A stretch of DNA of 64,000 nt from Bacteroidota bacterium (GTDB taxonomy: Bacteria > Bacteroidota > Bacteroidia > AKYH767-A > OLB10): contig JADKDR010000001.1 of the NCBI GenBank assembly GCA_016714535.1, positions 62,001-126,000 of the forward strand. Direction: 5' to 3'. The position numbers were made by a program, and so were the translations under genes. A model generated the notes under the pieces. That model searched no databases. It was given only the letters and a program-made list of their open reading frames with translations, and had not been told where the DNA came from. This document shows positions 1 through 9,129 of this stretch, piece by piece. How positions within the stretch are numbered: position 1 is the stretch's first letter; each line of letters begins with the position of its first letter.

Positions 1-940
1 ACCTCGCGAAACCTCACTACAAATACTATTTGTATCTTGAATAAAAAGTGTCGTGCCTAAGTAATTATTATCAGTTTTGCTATCATAAAAACAACCTCCA
101 ATTCCTGAACCCCAAGCATCGAAAAGGTTAGTCCAATTGGCAAAAACAGCGGTATCACTTTCCAAAATTAATGACCCATGTGTACCAACACTCCCCCAAA
201 CTCCCCCTTGCACACCATAAAAGTGCACTGAATACAGTCCAAATGGTAAAAAAGTCAAAGCATAGGGCCATGAAGCAGCTGGGCTGATTCGGTATTTATT
301 TTTAAGATTGCCATTTTTATCAAGTATAACAAACCATGGAGCATCAGCCTGCAGAGTCACTCACATCACCTGAAGGAAATTCCGTTCGTGAGTTGCCCAA
401 TACTAGATATGTGCTATCGGATGTTTCATAAATTCGACTTGGAACGTCTTCGTATTGCGAACCCAAGGTAATGTCCCATAGCTTATTTCCATTCATGTCT
501 GTTTTAACTATCCAGTAATCGTTGTCGCCCTTATTATTTTGACTTTTATCGAAACTTGAATCACTGTTTGAAATAAATAAACTTAGCATACATGTATCCG
601 ATGTTAAAATAAAATCCGACAATATATCAGTTGTATCTCCGCCAATAATCCATTGCTTCACACTATTAAATTCAGAATCTATTTCGAGGTACCACCCATC
701 ATTGTCTCCATAGCCCCATACTGTTTTATCGTATAAGGTATCTTGCGATGCTGTGGTAGTTAAACACAGGTTGCCATTAGGCAACCTGTGTATTTGATTG
801 TGGGTATAATAAGGCCCTGCCACTAAACCACCTATAATACCGCCAACGCCAATGTTTCTTTGTTTGGTTAGTTGAAACCATTGGGCCTTTGCTATAATAC
901 CAAACAGCAGCATACAAACGATTCCTACTATCGCTTTCAT
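1..940 (-). pseudogene. T9SS-type secreted repeat protein, frameshifted, runs off left edge
   Basis: The start at 940 gives a signal peptide ending AKAQ at about residue 20, then a repeated theme of the D-x-WIVK-x-D-x-x-GN-x-x-W type. This is typical of Bacteroidota secreted proteins that carry a T9SS sorting domain at the C-terminus. The first frame stops at TGA 344-346 after GDVSDSAG. The frame one base away continues without a stop from about 348 to the window edge (ADAPWFVILDKNGN..., then WTNLFDAWGSG), so one surplus base or two missing bases near 344-352 split the gene. Its ATG overlaps the probable original stop of the upstream gene as ATGA, so the two formed an operon. The function beyond secretion or surface display is unknown, and the sorting domain would lie outside the window. 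Confidence 0.7.
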
Positions 941-2742
941 TGTTTTATAAATTTAATGGATTCCATTTGACCATTTTACAATCTGCAATAGAGTAAATAT
1001 AAACCTGGGACTAAGTTTGTGATTTGCAATTCTAGCTCCTTCATTTGATTGTATGCATAATTATTGATAGCAGCACCCTGTATGTTATATAAACTCAAAT
1101 CTTCTACTTCTTTACTTAAAATAATTTTGCAGACATTATTGATTGGGTTAGGCTCAATGGTTATTGAAGCTATGGCCTCCTCATCAACAATCTTTAAATT
1201 TGCTGCCTGAAAACCAACATCCTTGTATTTAATCCCATTATTACTTGCATCAAAATACATATAAGTAATATTTGCATTGGTGCCCTTGCTTGATATACTT
1301 AGTGCATTTTGAAAATTGGATGGTATAGTTGGCACACCAAGGTAGTTATTTTGATACCCTAATGCACTTACTCCACACCCCGGTTGACTTACCCAACCTA
1401 AATCCAATAATACCCCATTGCAAGTTTGAGTAGGATTAGCATATATAACAACCGGTAAGCCATTAGTATTAGGAAAATTGTACATAGGTGGCGCATATTC
1501 AATATTCCAACCTATGATGATATTGGTGTTTTTTCGGTTGTAGGAAACCACCGGCATATAATTATATTGCGTTTGCGTTACAATTTCTTGCGTTTGTGTT
1601 GATGGAATTGTAGGATGCGGAACCTGACTACCATCCGTATAACAGTTTGATTGAATCTGGTAATCACCAATTGTGCCTGTAAAGTTCAAATCCAGCACAC
1701 AACTAATCCCAATAATATTACTATGGCCGGTAGCAATTTCTAAGGCTTCAAATACAGCGGTGTATTCATTTTGATCAGCACCATTGCCTGTAGCACCTTG
1801 GTTGCTAGCTATGCGAGGCAGGCTAAAAGTCCATGCGCCACCAACATTATTTACTTCAACAACTTCAGTTTGGTAAAACTGGCCATTCGCTAAAGGTGTA
1901 CTTGGGTCAGCACCAGTGTAAGAAGTTAAAGTAGGCACATTTATCGTATTAGGAACGGTGTATATAGCGGCAAACCGAACCAAGTGCAATATTACTGAGC
2001 CTGTATTGCTAATATATGTATAATTAAGTGTGGTATTAGCATTAAAATTTAAATTACGACCAAATACCGAAACATCAGGTTGCGCTGCTGAATTGAATGA
2101 ACCAAATACCGGAAAGTCCGAAATTAAAGTTGCAAAAGTTAGGGTGCTTGGTCCGGGATTATAAATGCCTCCTATTGTTCTTATCACACCGTTACTTTCC
2201 CATACTATTGCAAATTGCCCCCAATTATTGCAATCAATATTTATAGTGGAAGATGAAGGAGAAGAATTAATTTGGTTAACAGCACCTGCATAAATAGGAT
2301 TACCGGTTATATCAACAATTCCTAAGCCTGTACAAATTCCAAATAAAGTTTTTTTGTACAATTTTATTCCAGCATTTCCATTGAGATTATACACAACAAT
2401 AATGATGGGATCGGCACTACCCGCATTGTTATTACATATAACAACATCAGGGTCTGTGGCACCTAAAGGTAAAGCAATCATGGCATTAAGATTAATACCA
2501 GCACCACTGCAATTTTCTATATTCAGTTGCAAGGAAGCATTAGGGCCATCCCAAACAAACGCAGAATTTATCTCTCCACCTAATGCACCGCGCACATCAC
2601 AGCCCGTATTAGTAACATTGGTTATTGAGTTAATAGTTGTTTCTGCTGCAGTTGCACTGCGATAAACTTGTGCTCATAAAACTACATGTGTCATTGTGAT
2701 AAAGCAAATTATCAGTATTGATATTTTTGTTATTGAATTCAT
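937..2742 (-). pseudogene. T9SS type A sorted surface protein with two in-frame stop codons
   Basis: The long open stretch 976-2595 lacks a good start. Reading the same frame upstream reaches ATG 2742-2740 and a signal peptide (MNSITKISILIICFITMTH), interrupted by TGA at 2676-2674 just before the probable cleavage site; AQVYRSATAAETT follows. At the other end TAA 978-976 cuts the C-terminal sorting domain (IEPNPINN ... GLYLLYCRL), but the next in-frame codons read NGQMESIKFIKQ, the expected basic tail, ending at TGA 939-937. The middle is Asn/Thr/Gly-rich, secreted-type sequence without a recognised enzyme domain. The protein would be exported by Sec and then by T9SS to the cell surface. Two nonsense codons in one gene suggest decay or sequence error. 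Family placement is firm; the specific role is unknown. Confidence 0.72.
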
Positions 2743-2804
2743 AATAATTGATTTTAGAAATTGAATTTTTGTTAGTAGCCATAAACCCGGTTAAATCAAT
2801 TATT
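2743..2804. repeat. 12-bp inverted repeat upstream of the T9SS gene
   Basis: AATAATTGATTT (2743-2754) and AAATCAATTATT (2793-2804) are exact reverse complements separated by 38 bases. They sit immediately in front of the ATG at 2742. This could be an operator or a 5-prime UTR stem. The rest of 2805-3045 is AT-rich and shows no gene. Confidence 0.4.
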
Positions 2805-3079
2805 ATACTTACGGAGGATGCTGGATTATTAAGGAAAATTCGTGGGTGCTTTTTTCATAGAAATAATACTTTAGACAATTTATGTTTCTAACTTTGTTTT
2901 TACAATAAAACTTTAGTAGCTTGTAGCTTTAATGCTTTTACTTTCGAATTGCTATTGCCGTTTTGTTTCATTGCAAATCAAATTGGATAACCAAAATTAA
3001 ATAAATAAATGACATAAGTAAGCTTATGCTAAAAAATATTTAGGGGTTGTTGTTATTATCATTCAAAGATGTAAATAGC

Positions 3080-3499
3080 ATGTTTAATTGTGCAAAGAAG
3101 AGAACGTATATAGTCACCATTAGTAAAAAAAGCACATCGTTTTTAGATACTATAACTCTAAAACATCTAACCTATAAAGCGCAGATAGGAGTACAAGGAC
3201 ATGAACTGAGTCACGTTAGTGATTTTAGCAATAAGAATTTTGGAGGCATGTGTCGAATATTTTTTGGGCATCTATCAAAAAAATACAACGACCATTTTGA
3301 ATTTAATACCGATCAGCTTTGCATAGACCATGGGCTTGGCTATCAACTGCTTGCATGGAGTACCAATGTGCGCAAAAATTTAAACATCACCAGTTGGGGT
3401 GTACCAAACCATAAATCGTTAATGAATAAAAGAGAAAGATATATGCATCCTTCAACAATCATGCATATTATATCTACTCACTCGCACTATCTAAATTAA
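3080..3499 (+). CDS. HExxH metalloprotease-like protein, probably 5-prime truncated
   Basis: The protein carries QIGVQGHELSHVSDF, an HExxH zinc-metalloprotease signature (HELSH), followed by FEFNTDQLCIDHGLGYQLLAWS and a C-terminal ERYMHPSTI. This pattern is familiar from a Bacteroidota family of secreted hypothetical proteins. Members I recall start with a signal peptide and about 80-90 more residues before the KKRTYIVTIS strand. Here a TAG lies just upstream in frame, and the first ATG at 3080 is only a few codons before that strand. No signal peptide is visible, so the 5-prime end is probably lost or frameshifted and the copy may be non-functional. The substrate is unknown. It is a single gene with no clear partner. 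Confidence 0.5.
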   Translation: MFNCAKKRTYIVTISKKSTSFLDTITLKHLTYKAQIGVQGHELSHVSDFSNKNFGGMCRIFFGHLSKKYNDHFEFNTDQLCIDHGLGYQLLAWSTNVRKNLNITSWGVPNHKSLMNKRERYMHPSTIMHIISTHSHYLN

Positions 3500-3551
3500 T
3501 AACTTATTGATTAATGTCATTTAACTGACATTGCTTCTAGGATATAGTGCT

Positions 3552-3559
3552 TATCTTTG
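3552..3559 (+). promoter_or_regulatory. Bacteroidota -7 promoter element (TATCTTTG)
   Basis: TATCTTTG fits the Bacteroidota sigma-A -7 consensus TAnnTTTG. It lies 23 bases before the ATG of the outer-membrane protein gene at 3583 and probably serves the plus-strand run that follows. Confidence 0.5.
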
Positions 3560-3582
3560 ACATTATAATTTAAACAATAACG

Positions 3583-4329
3583 ATGAAATTAAAAAGCCTC
3601 TTAACTTCAATTGCACTCTTTTTCGCTTATGTTTGTTTTGCGCAGGAAAGTGCCACAGAAGCGCCCAAAGGATACGAATACAATAACCATTTTGATTTTA
3701 CTTTGGGAGTTAGCAGTGGTCAATTTTCTGGCGCTTTATCATGGGTACACTTACATGGTCTAGGTAAAAAGAAAAAATTCAAAATTGGATACGGAGTTCG
3801 ATTTACAGGATATTCAGGAAGTGACTTAAACTACCTTACTGCACCGGCAAAATTAACAAGTGGCCAAACAGGGCCCCAAGTGCTTTTTACCGAAATTAAT
3901 CCTGCAAATTATGATACCCTATTTTTATCAAAAGCACAGGTTAATGCATTGAATGCATTTATAAATCTTCAATATTCTGTCTCCAAAAAATTTGATATTG
4001 GGTTTAACATTGATGCCGTAGGAATTTCTTTTGGCGGTAGCCAAACTGGAAAGTACATGGCAGAAAAACGCCCGTTAACTATGAGCGAAACTCAGGAGGC
4101 AAAGCCTACTGCCTTCAACGCCTTATTGATTAGTGATAATGATTTGGGAACCCTTAACTCTGAACTGTATGTGCGATATTGGATAAAAAATAAAATTGGC
4201 ATAAAGGCCGGCCTGGGTTTTTTATTTACTGAATATACCACCACCAACAAACTCGTATTTGACAATGACCGTTGGAGAAACAAAACCTTGATGGGAATGA
4301 TAGGAGTTACCTACACCCCATTCAAATAA
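3583..4329 (+). CDS. Outer-membrane beta-barrel-like protein
   Basis: A 248-residue protein with a clear signal peptide (hydrophobic core ending CFAQ at about residue 21). It then shows alternating short strands of aromatic and glycine residues such as FDFTLGVSSGQFSGALSWVH and FKIGYGVRFTGYSG, and ends in a strand finishing with F-K. The pattern suggests a small outer-membrane barrel; no enzyme motif is seen. ATG 3583 follows a TAnnTTTG element by 23 bases. The stop is six bases before the YceI gene, so the two are probably co-transcribed. I do not recognise a named family and no function is proposed beyond probable outer-membrane location. Confidence 0.6.
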   Translation: MKLKSLLTSIALFFAYVCFAQESATEAPKGYEYNNHFDFTLGVSSGQFSGALSWVHLHGLGKKKKFKIGYGVRFTGYSGSDLNYLTAPAKLTSGQTGPQVLFTEINPANYDTLFLSKAQVNALNAFINLQYSVSKKFDIGFNIDAVGISFGGSQTGKYMAEKRPLTMSETQEAKPTAFNALLISDNDLGTLNSELYVRYWIKNKIGIKAGLGFLFTEYTTTNKLVFDNDRWRNKTLMGMIGVTYTPFK

Positions 4330-4334
4330 ACTTT

Positions 4335-4871
4335 ATGATAAAAAATATTTCATGTTTAGTTTTTTTAGCCGTGAGCATAACAGCGATGGCTCAAACACCC
4401 TGGAAACCTACCACAGCTGCTGTAACATTTAAAATTAAAAACGCAGGACTTATGGTAGATGGCTCCTTTAGCGGGTTGGTTGCAGCTATTAAATTTGATG
4501 ATGTCAATTATGAGAAAGGCTCCATTGCAGCAAGTATTGATGCAAGTACGATCAACACCGGAATCGACTTGCGAAACAAGCACCTTAGAAACAAGGAACA
4601 ATATTTCAATGTAGCTAAGTATCCAAAAATCTATATACGATCTACTGCAATTGGTAAAGAAAAAGATGGCACCTACAAGGGCACCTTTATGTTAACCATT
4701 AAAGATGTAACAAAAAATATTGCTATCCCCTTTACCTATGTTGAATCGGAAAATAATGCTACCTTTAAAGCCACATTCACTATAGACCGCAGAGATTATA
4801 ATGTAGGTGGAAGTAGTTGGACCATGGCCGATAATGTTACCATTGCCATTGTTATTAATGCATCAAAATAA
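4335..4871 (+). CDS. YceI-like periplasmic lipid-binding family protein
   Basis: The 178-residue protein has a signal peptide (residues 1-19, ending MAQ) and the YceI arrangement: VTFKIKNAGLMVDGSFSGL, IDASTINTGIDLRNKHL, YFNVAKYPKIYI and a final FTIDRRDYNVGGSS. YceI proteins form a lipocalin-like barrel that binds polyisoprenoid or quinone-like lipids in the periplasm. ATG 4335 is chosen over the in-frame ATG at 4272 because 4272 lies inside the preceding gene and would bury the signal peptide. The length is normal. It is part of a tight plus-strand run with the outer-membrane gene before it and the DinB gene after it. The ligand is not known. Confidence 0.9.
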   Translation: MIKNISCLVFLAVSITAMAQTPWKPTTAAVTFKIKNAGLMVDGSFSGLVAAIKFDDVNYEKGSIAASIDASTINTGIDLRNKHLRNKEQYFNVAKYPKIYIRSTAIGKEKDGTYKGTFMLTIKDVTKNIAIPFTYVESENNATFKATFTIDRRDYNVGGSSWTMADNVTIAIVINASK

Positions 4872-4877
4872 TTGAAG

Positions 4878-5378
4878 ATGGACATTCGAAATCAAAACAT
4901 AAAAATACTAGCAGATGTTGGTAATCTTGCTCAACAATTAATGGATGAGCAATATACTGCACCGCTCGAAGTTTTAGCTAAACAAGCTATTGGAAAGCAT
5001 GTTCGGCACATTGTAGAATTTCACCAATGCTTATTGAATGGCTTGGCAAATAAACATATAGATTATGATTCGCGCGAAAGAAATATCTTATTGGAAACCG
5101 ACAGAATTTACACCTGTGAGGCCATCAAAAATATTGCACATTGCATAGAACAACTTAGTGATGAACCTTTATTGCTTGCCATGAATTATGGCGATGGAAC
5201 TTATTCTGTTGCCACTTCTGTGTATCGTGAATTGGCTTACAACATTGAACACAGCATTCATCATTTGGCTATTATTAAAATAGGCATCATAACACATTTT
5301 CCACAAATTGCACTGCCGCCAAACTTTGGTGTAGCGCATTCTACCATCATACATCAGCAGCAATTGTCTATATCATAA
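4878..5378 (+). CDS. DinB-family protein
   Basis: The 166-residue protein has the four-helix DinB/YfiT layout. An early GKHVRHIVEFHQCLLNG helix and a late YNIEHSIHHLAIIKIGI helix supply the histidines that bind a metal in this superfamily. DinB-like proteins are metal-dependent thiol-linked transferases or hydrolases of mostly unknown substrate. ATG 4878 comes six bases after the YceI stop; an in-frame TTG lies two codons upstream. The stop is only four bases before the NRDE gene, so translation is probably coupled. The length is normal. The family is secure, the reaction is not. Confidence 0.85.
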   Translation: MDIRNQNIKILADVGNLAQQLMDEQYTAPLEVLAKQAIGKHVRHIVEFHQCLLNGLANKHIDYDSRERNILLETDRIYTCEAIKNIAHCIEQLSDEPLLLAMNYGDGTYSVATSVYRELAYNIEHSIHHLAIIKIGIITHFPQIALPPNFGVAHSTIIHQQQLSIS

Positions 5379-5382
5379 TCCA

Positions 5383-6099
5383 ATGTGTACAGTAACCTAT
5401 CTGCCTTTACAGAAAAATGGTTTTATACTTACTTCTAACAGAGATGAATCTGTTACAAGAAAAACAGCACTTCCACCTACCAAGTATTCGATTAACGGCA
5501 CTACCGTTTTTTTTCCTAAAGATTTGGAAGCTCAAGGCACATGGATTGCCACATCGCCCACTAAGTACACGCTGTGTTTATTGAATGGCGCATTCGAAAA
5601 ACATACACATCAACCACCCTATGCGAAAAGCAGAGGATTGGTTTTGCTTGATATATTTCAATATGCAAGCTGCCAGGAGTATGCATCGCAATACAACTTT
5701 GTTGGAATTGAGCCATTCACCTTAATTATTATTTGCAATAATACCGATGCTGTTAAGCTTTATGAATTGCGCTGGGATGGCAACCATGCACACTTAAAAA
5801 AACTTCCGATCGAAAAACCTGCTATTTGGTCTTCGGTAACTTTATATAAAAAGGAAGTAATTGAACAACGCGAACAATGGTTTCATGAGTGGCTAAAGAA
5901 TAATACCATTTACACCGTACAAGAAATTTTATTTTTTCACCACTTTGCCGGCAATGGCGCTGCACAACATAATTTGATTATGGATATTAAAGAAAAGAAA
6001 ACGGTGAGTGTAACATCCATAGCTCACGAAAATTTATCGCGTACCATAATCTACGAAGACCTGGTTAACAAAGTACGAAAGCGTTGCCGTTTTTATTAG
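5383..6099 (+). CDS. NRDE (TANGO2-like) family protein
   Basis: It begins MCTVTYLP and carries SNRDES at residues 19-24, the name-giving NRDE motif, followed by GTWIATS. These proteins have an Ntn-hydrolase-like fold with a conserved Cys at position 2, present here. Eukaryotic TANGO2 is linked to Golgi organisation and haem handling; the bacterial reaction is not established. The length (238 residues) is usual and no signal peptide is seen, so it is probably cytoplasmic. It lies four bases after dinB and nine before the ATP-grasp gene in one transcription unit. Confidence 0.88.
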   Translation: MCTVTYLPLQKNGFILTSNRDESVTRKTALPPTKYSINGTTVFFPKDLEAQGTWIATSPTKYTLCLLNGAFEKHTHQPPYAKSRGLVLLDIFQYASCQEYASQYNFVGIEPFTLIIICNNTDAVKLYELRWDGNHAHLKKLPIEKPAIWSSVTLYKKEVIEQREQWFHEWLKNNTIYTVQEILFFHHFAGNGAAQHNLIMDIKEKKTVSVTSIAHENLSRTIIYEDLVNKVRKRCRFY

Positions 6100-6108
6100 A
6101 ATCTAACT

Positions 6109-7119
6109 ATGAACACACCGCTATTTATTATTAAATGGACAAACTATGAATACTGGCCGTGGTGGTTTTTTTATATTCCGGTACTGCCCTACTGGTTGTG
6201 GCTTTCTATAAAAACAAGATCGCTTGCATTTTTTACTGCCACTAATACAAACATAGAAATGGGTGGCTTTTTTGGAGAAAGTAAAATTGATATACTTAAT
6301 CAAATACCAACACACTATAGACCCAAAACAATTTACATTACATCTAACAATCCGGTGGAGGCGGTGCAACAAAACAACTTCGAATTTCCGGTTGTAGCCA
6401 AACCAAATATTGGCGAAAGAGGTTTTAATGTTGAAAAAATAAATAGCGCTGCAGAGCTAGCCACCTATCATGAAGCAGTTTCTACTGAATATATTATACA
6501 AGAATTTATTGATTATTCTATTGAGTTGGGTGTGTTGTTTTATCGCTTACCAAACCATGATAAGGGGCTTGTTACATCCATAACTATAAAAGAATTTTTG
6601 ACCGTTACTGGTGATGGTAAATCAACCATTGTTGAATTAATGAATCAACATACCCGTGCAAGATTTCAGATAACTGCGATTATAAATAAGTTGGGCGAAG
6701 CCAGCAAAGCCGTAATTGCCAAAGGCGAAAAGGTATTGCTAGAGCCAATAGGAAATCACTGCCGTGGCACGCGCTTTATTAATGGCAACCATCTTATTAA
6801 TGAAAAGTTGCACGCGGTATTTAATACGGTTACAAAAGATATGGCGGGATTTTATTACGGCAGATTTGATTTGAAAGTTAAATCAATTGACGATTTGTAT
6901 GCCGGAAAAAATATCAGGATTATGGAACTAAATGGTGCAAGCTCAGAGCCTGGGCATATTTACGATACTTCTTATGGACTTATAAATGCGTACAAAAATT
7001 TAATGTATCATTGGAATATTTTAGCAGACATTGCAATACAGAACAGAGCAAGAGGCATTAAACCTGTTTCATTTAATGCAATAGTAAAAACCATGTACAC
7101 ACATTTTATTGCCAACTAA
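6109..7119 (+). CDS. ATP-grasp domain protein (D-Ala-D-Ala ligase-like)
   Basis: The 336-residue protein has an N-terminal aromatic hydrophobic stretch (YWPWWFFYIPVLPYWLWLS, about residues 15-33) that may anchor it in the membrane. ATP-grasp signatures follow: FPVVAKPNIGERGFNV (nucleotide-binding loop), EYIIQEFIDY, and IRIMELNGASSEPGHIYD near residue 280, which provides the Mg-binding acidic and Asn residues. The fold resembles D-alanine-D-alanine ligases and related carboxylate-amine ligases; the substrates cannot be told from the sequence. It is the last gene of the run starting at 3583. The next 440 bases hold no gene. Confidence 0.85.
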   Translation: MNTPLFIIKWTNYEYWPWWFFYIPVLPYWLWLSIKTRSLAFFTATNTNIEMGGFFGESKIDILNQIPTHYRPKTIYITSNNPVEAVQQNNFEFPVVAKPNIGERGFNVEKINSAAELATYHEAVSTEYIIQEFIDYSIELGVLFYRLPNHDKGLVTSITIKEFLTVTGDGKSTIVELMNQHTRARFQITAIINKLGEASKAVIAKGEKVLLEPIGNHCRGTRFINGNHLINEKLHAVFNTVTKDMAGFYYGRFDLKVKSIDDLYAGKNIRIMELNGASSEPGHIYDTSYGLINAYKNLMYHWNILADIAIQNRARGIKPVSFNAIVKTMYTHFIAN

Positions 7120-7313
7120 AAAGGCTGATGTATGTGACCGGAAAATTTAGCAGCAAAATTTTCATCTTGCTTTTTTATTGGAGTTTTTTCCAGTAAAAGA
7201 AAATTTATCCCAGGTAAATGCGGACAAACAGTGGGGTACATCTAAGCTTTCACTTTAGGATGTTTAGCAAAATCATATTCTTAATATTTTTAAAATTAGC
7301 TTGAGAAATCTTG

Positions 7314-7321
7314 TACCTTTG
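7314..7321 (+). promoter_or_regulatory. Possible -7 promoter element (TACCTTTG)
   Basis: TACCTTTG matches TAnnTTTG exactly, but the next gene start (7566) is about 245 bases away. It would produce a long leader that includes the palindrome at 7408-7443. Confidence 0.35.
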
Positions 7322-7407
7322 GTTATAGAATGAATTGCTCTACGTGATTTGCCAATAGCCAAAAGAACGAACATTTACAGTGGCAATAAAATACAAAAGC
7401 AAATAAA

Positions 7408-7443
7408 AATATACAAAAAACGCAATTGCGTTATTTGTATATT
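7408..7443. repeat. 36-bp near-perfect palindrome
   Basis: The segment AATATACAAA...TTTGTATATT with the centre ACGCAATTGCGT is self-complementary over 17 of 18 positions per arm. It lies between a TAnnTTTG element and the first gene of the island. It could be an operator for a dimeric regulator, a hairpin in a leader RNA, or the scar of a mobile element. Confidence 0.7.
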
Positions 7444-7565
7444 AATTTCAAACTAATTGCAAATGAAGCACTTCAAGCTACGTATAAATAAAATTAAAAA
7501 TAATGACTTGCGTCAAGCGGGAAGATGTGCGTCATTTTACAGACACCCGAAACATCAAGAAAAAA

Positions 7566-8528
7566 ATGTATAGACAAATTTTATTTTTAGCAGCAACTAT
7601 GACAATTAGTGCTTGTGCCACAAAAATTCCAAAACATTCAACTCTGAACTACTCTGACAGAGTCATAAGTATACCTGAAATTTTTGCTGACGGCATTGTA
7701 TCGACAAAAGAAAATAGTGAGTTTGACATTGCTTTTACACCTGATGGCAAGACGGCTTTTTTTACACGCAGAATTGGTAGCGAGAAACAAAAACTTTGGC
7801 AGACGACATTTGAAAATGGTGTTTGGACAAACCCCACTCAATTACCATTTTCCACAGATAGAGACGAAACTCCATTTTTCTCACAGGACGGAAAAACCTT
7901 CTATTTCGGCTCGGCAAGACCAATTGAAGGAAGGCCAAGCAAAGGAAACTTTGATATGAACATTTGGCAAGTTGAATTGGTAAACAATAAGTGGGGCAAT
8001 CCAAAACCATTAAACTCTAACATAAATGCTGTTCAAGAAGAAAAAGAAGAATGGCCATCATCAAATGAAAACTTCATATTCTCTCTTGACAATAAAAATT
8101 TTATTTATACCACTATGCTTCGTGGCGAGAAAGTAATTGAAGTTTATAAGACAACCAAAAAAGGAGATGAATTCACTAAACCTGAAAAAATCTCAGGTTT
8201 TTTTCAAAATGAAAAATCTTGGAAATATTCAGCAGTACTTTCACCGGATGGACAATACTTGCTTTTTAATTCATACGAAGCAGAAGGTGGTGTTGGAGGA
8301 GAAGATATTTTTATTTCTAAGAAAACAACCACGGGTTGGACAAAGGCTAAGAGTATTGGTAGCCTAGTAAACACAAAAGCAGAAGAAAGCAGTCCGAGAT
8401 TTTCACCAGACGGAAAGTATTTCTTTTTTGGGAGAGAATATAGACAAAACCCGACCGAAGACGGAATTTGAAGTATTTACCTCATTGAAACAGCGTTCTT
8501 AAATTTTGAAAATCTCTTTAACAATTAA
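7566..8528 (+). pseudogene. PD40-type beta-propeller lipoprotein with TGA in place of a Trp codon
   Basis: ATG 7566 gives a lipoprotein signal (MYRQILFLAATMTISAC, lipobox ISAC) followed by repeated PD40/WD40-like blades: FDIAFTPDGKTAFFTRR, TPFFSQDGKTFYFGSA, YSAVLSPDGQYLLFNS and SPRFSPDGKYFFFGRE. The frame stops at TGA 8469-8471 after EDGI. The next in-frame codons, SIYLIETAFLNFENLFNN, end at TAA 8526-8528 and are the expected last strand (family pattern DGIWSIYLIET), so TGA replaces TGG. The truncated form loses only the final strand and might still fold. These proteins are envelope-associated and of unknown role; some family members occur with TolB-like or OmpA domains, absent here. Word use is richer in GAC/ACA than in the core genes, which suggests transfer. 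Confidence 0.72.
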
Positions 8529-8538
8529 GTCAAAAAAT

Positions 8539-9057
8539 ATGAAATCAATTTTTCTTTTTTCTTTCATCACATTCTACGCTCTGACTTCATTTGGGCAAAC
8601 AGTCGTAGATATTTCTAAAACCAAAACAATAACAAAAGATGGCGTTGAATTGATTGCTTTTGATGGAAAGCCATTTACAGGCTTTGTAACTGAAAACTAT
8701 CCGAATGGGAAACCGAAATTATGGAAAACTATAAAAGATGGTATTACAAATGGACAATGGCAGGAATGGTTAGAAAACGGTAAATTACGTTATAATGCTT
8801 ATTGGAAAGATGGAAAAGGACACGGCTTGTGGCAATACTTTCACGATAATGGCATATTAAAGTATGAAGAGTCTTATATCATGGACATTCCAAATGGGAT
8901 ATCAAGGCAATATTATGACAATGGACAACTAAAGGCTGATTTCTTTTGGTTACAAGGAAAAAAACAAGGTGTATGGACATCATATTCTGAAACAGGAGTT
9001 GTATTAAAAACCGAAATATATGATGACGACAAATTAATCTCAACGACCGAAAAATAA
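8539..9057 (+). CDS. MORN-repeat, YwqK-like secreted protein
   Basis: ATG 8539 gives a signal peptide (ending TSFGQ at about residue 20) and then MORN/YwqK-type repeats: NYPNGKPKLWKTIKDG, WLENGKLRYNAYWKDGKGHG, FHDNGILKYEESY, YDNGQLKADFFWLQGKKQG and YSETGVVLKTEIYDDD. The family is annotated as YwqK antitoxin-like, but in Bacteroidota these secreted repeat proteins are common and not tied to a toxin; none is seen here. An ATG at 8506 lies inside the end of the previous gene and is less likely because it has no signal peptide. It is followed by a strong hairpin at 9084-9129. Confidence 0.75.
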   Translation: MKSIFLFSFITFYALTSFGQTVVDISKTKTITKDGVELIAFDGKPFTGFVTENYPNGKPKLWKTIKDGITNGQWQEWLENGKLRYNAYWKDGKGHGLWQYFHDNGILKYEESYIMDIPNGISRQYYDNGQLKADFFWLQGKKQGVWTSYSETGVVLKTEIYDDDKLISTTEK

Positions 9058-9083
9058 AAACGAACGCACAACATTCAGCCGTA

Positions 9084-9129
9084 TAGACGAAAGCCCCCGG
9101 GCGAGTCGAATACGTGGGGCTTTTGTCTA
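9084..9129 (+). terminator. Long GC-rich hairpin, terminator-like
   Basis: TAGACGAAAGCCCC (9084-9097) pairs with GGGGCTTTTGTCTA (9116-9129) at 13 of 14 positions. It lies 26 bases after the stop of the YwqK-like gene. It resembles an intrinsic terminator with a T-rich distal arm, but its length and partial repetition near 11412-11450 also allow a recombination-site role. Confidence 0.55.

Larger units (their letters stand above)
7120..7565. other. Intergenic region, left boundary of the accessory island
   Basis: About 445 bases without a convincing gene. It contains a TAnnTTTG-type element (7314-7321) and the 36-bp palindrome described separately. No tRNA or insertion-sequence end was recognised. 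Confidence 0.6.

Noticed and set aside
8539..9057. YwqK antitoxin of a toxin-antitoxin pair
   Set aside because: The protein is a secreted MORN-repeat protein with no toxin gene next to it; the antitoxin label is only inherited from a family name.
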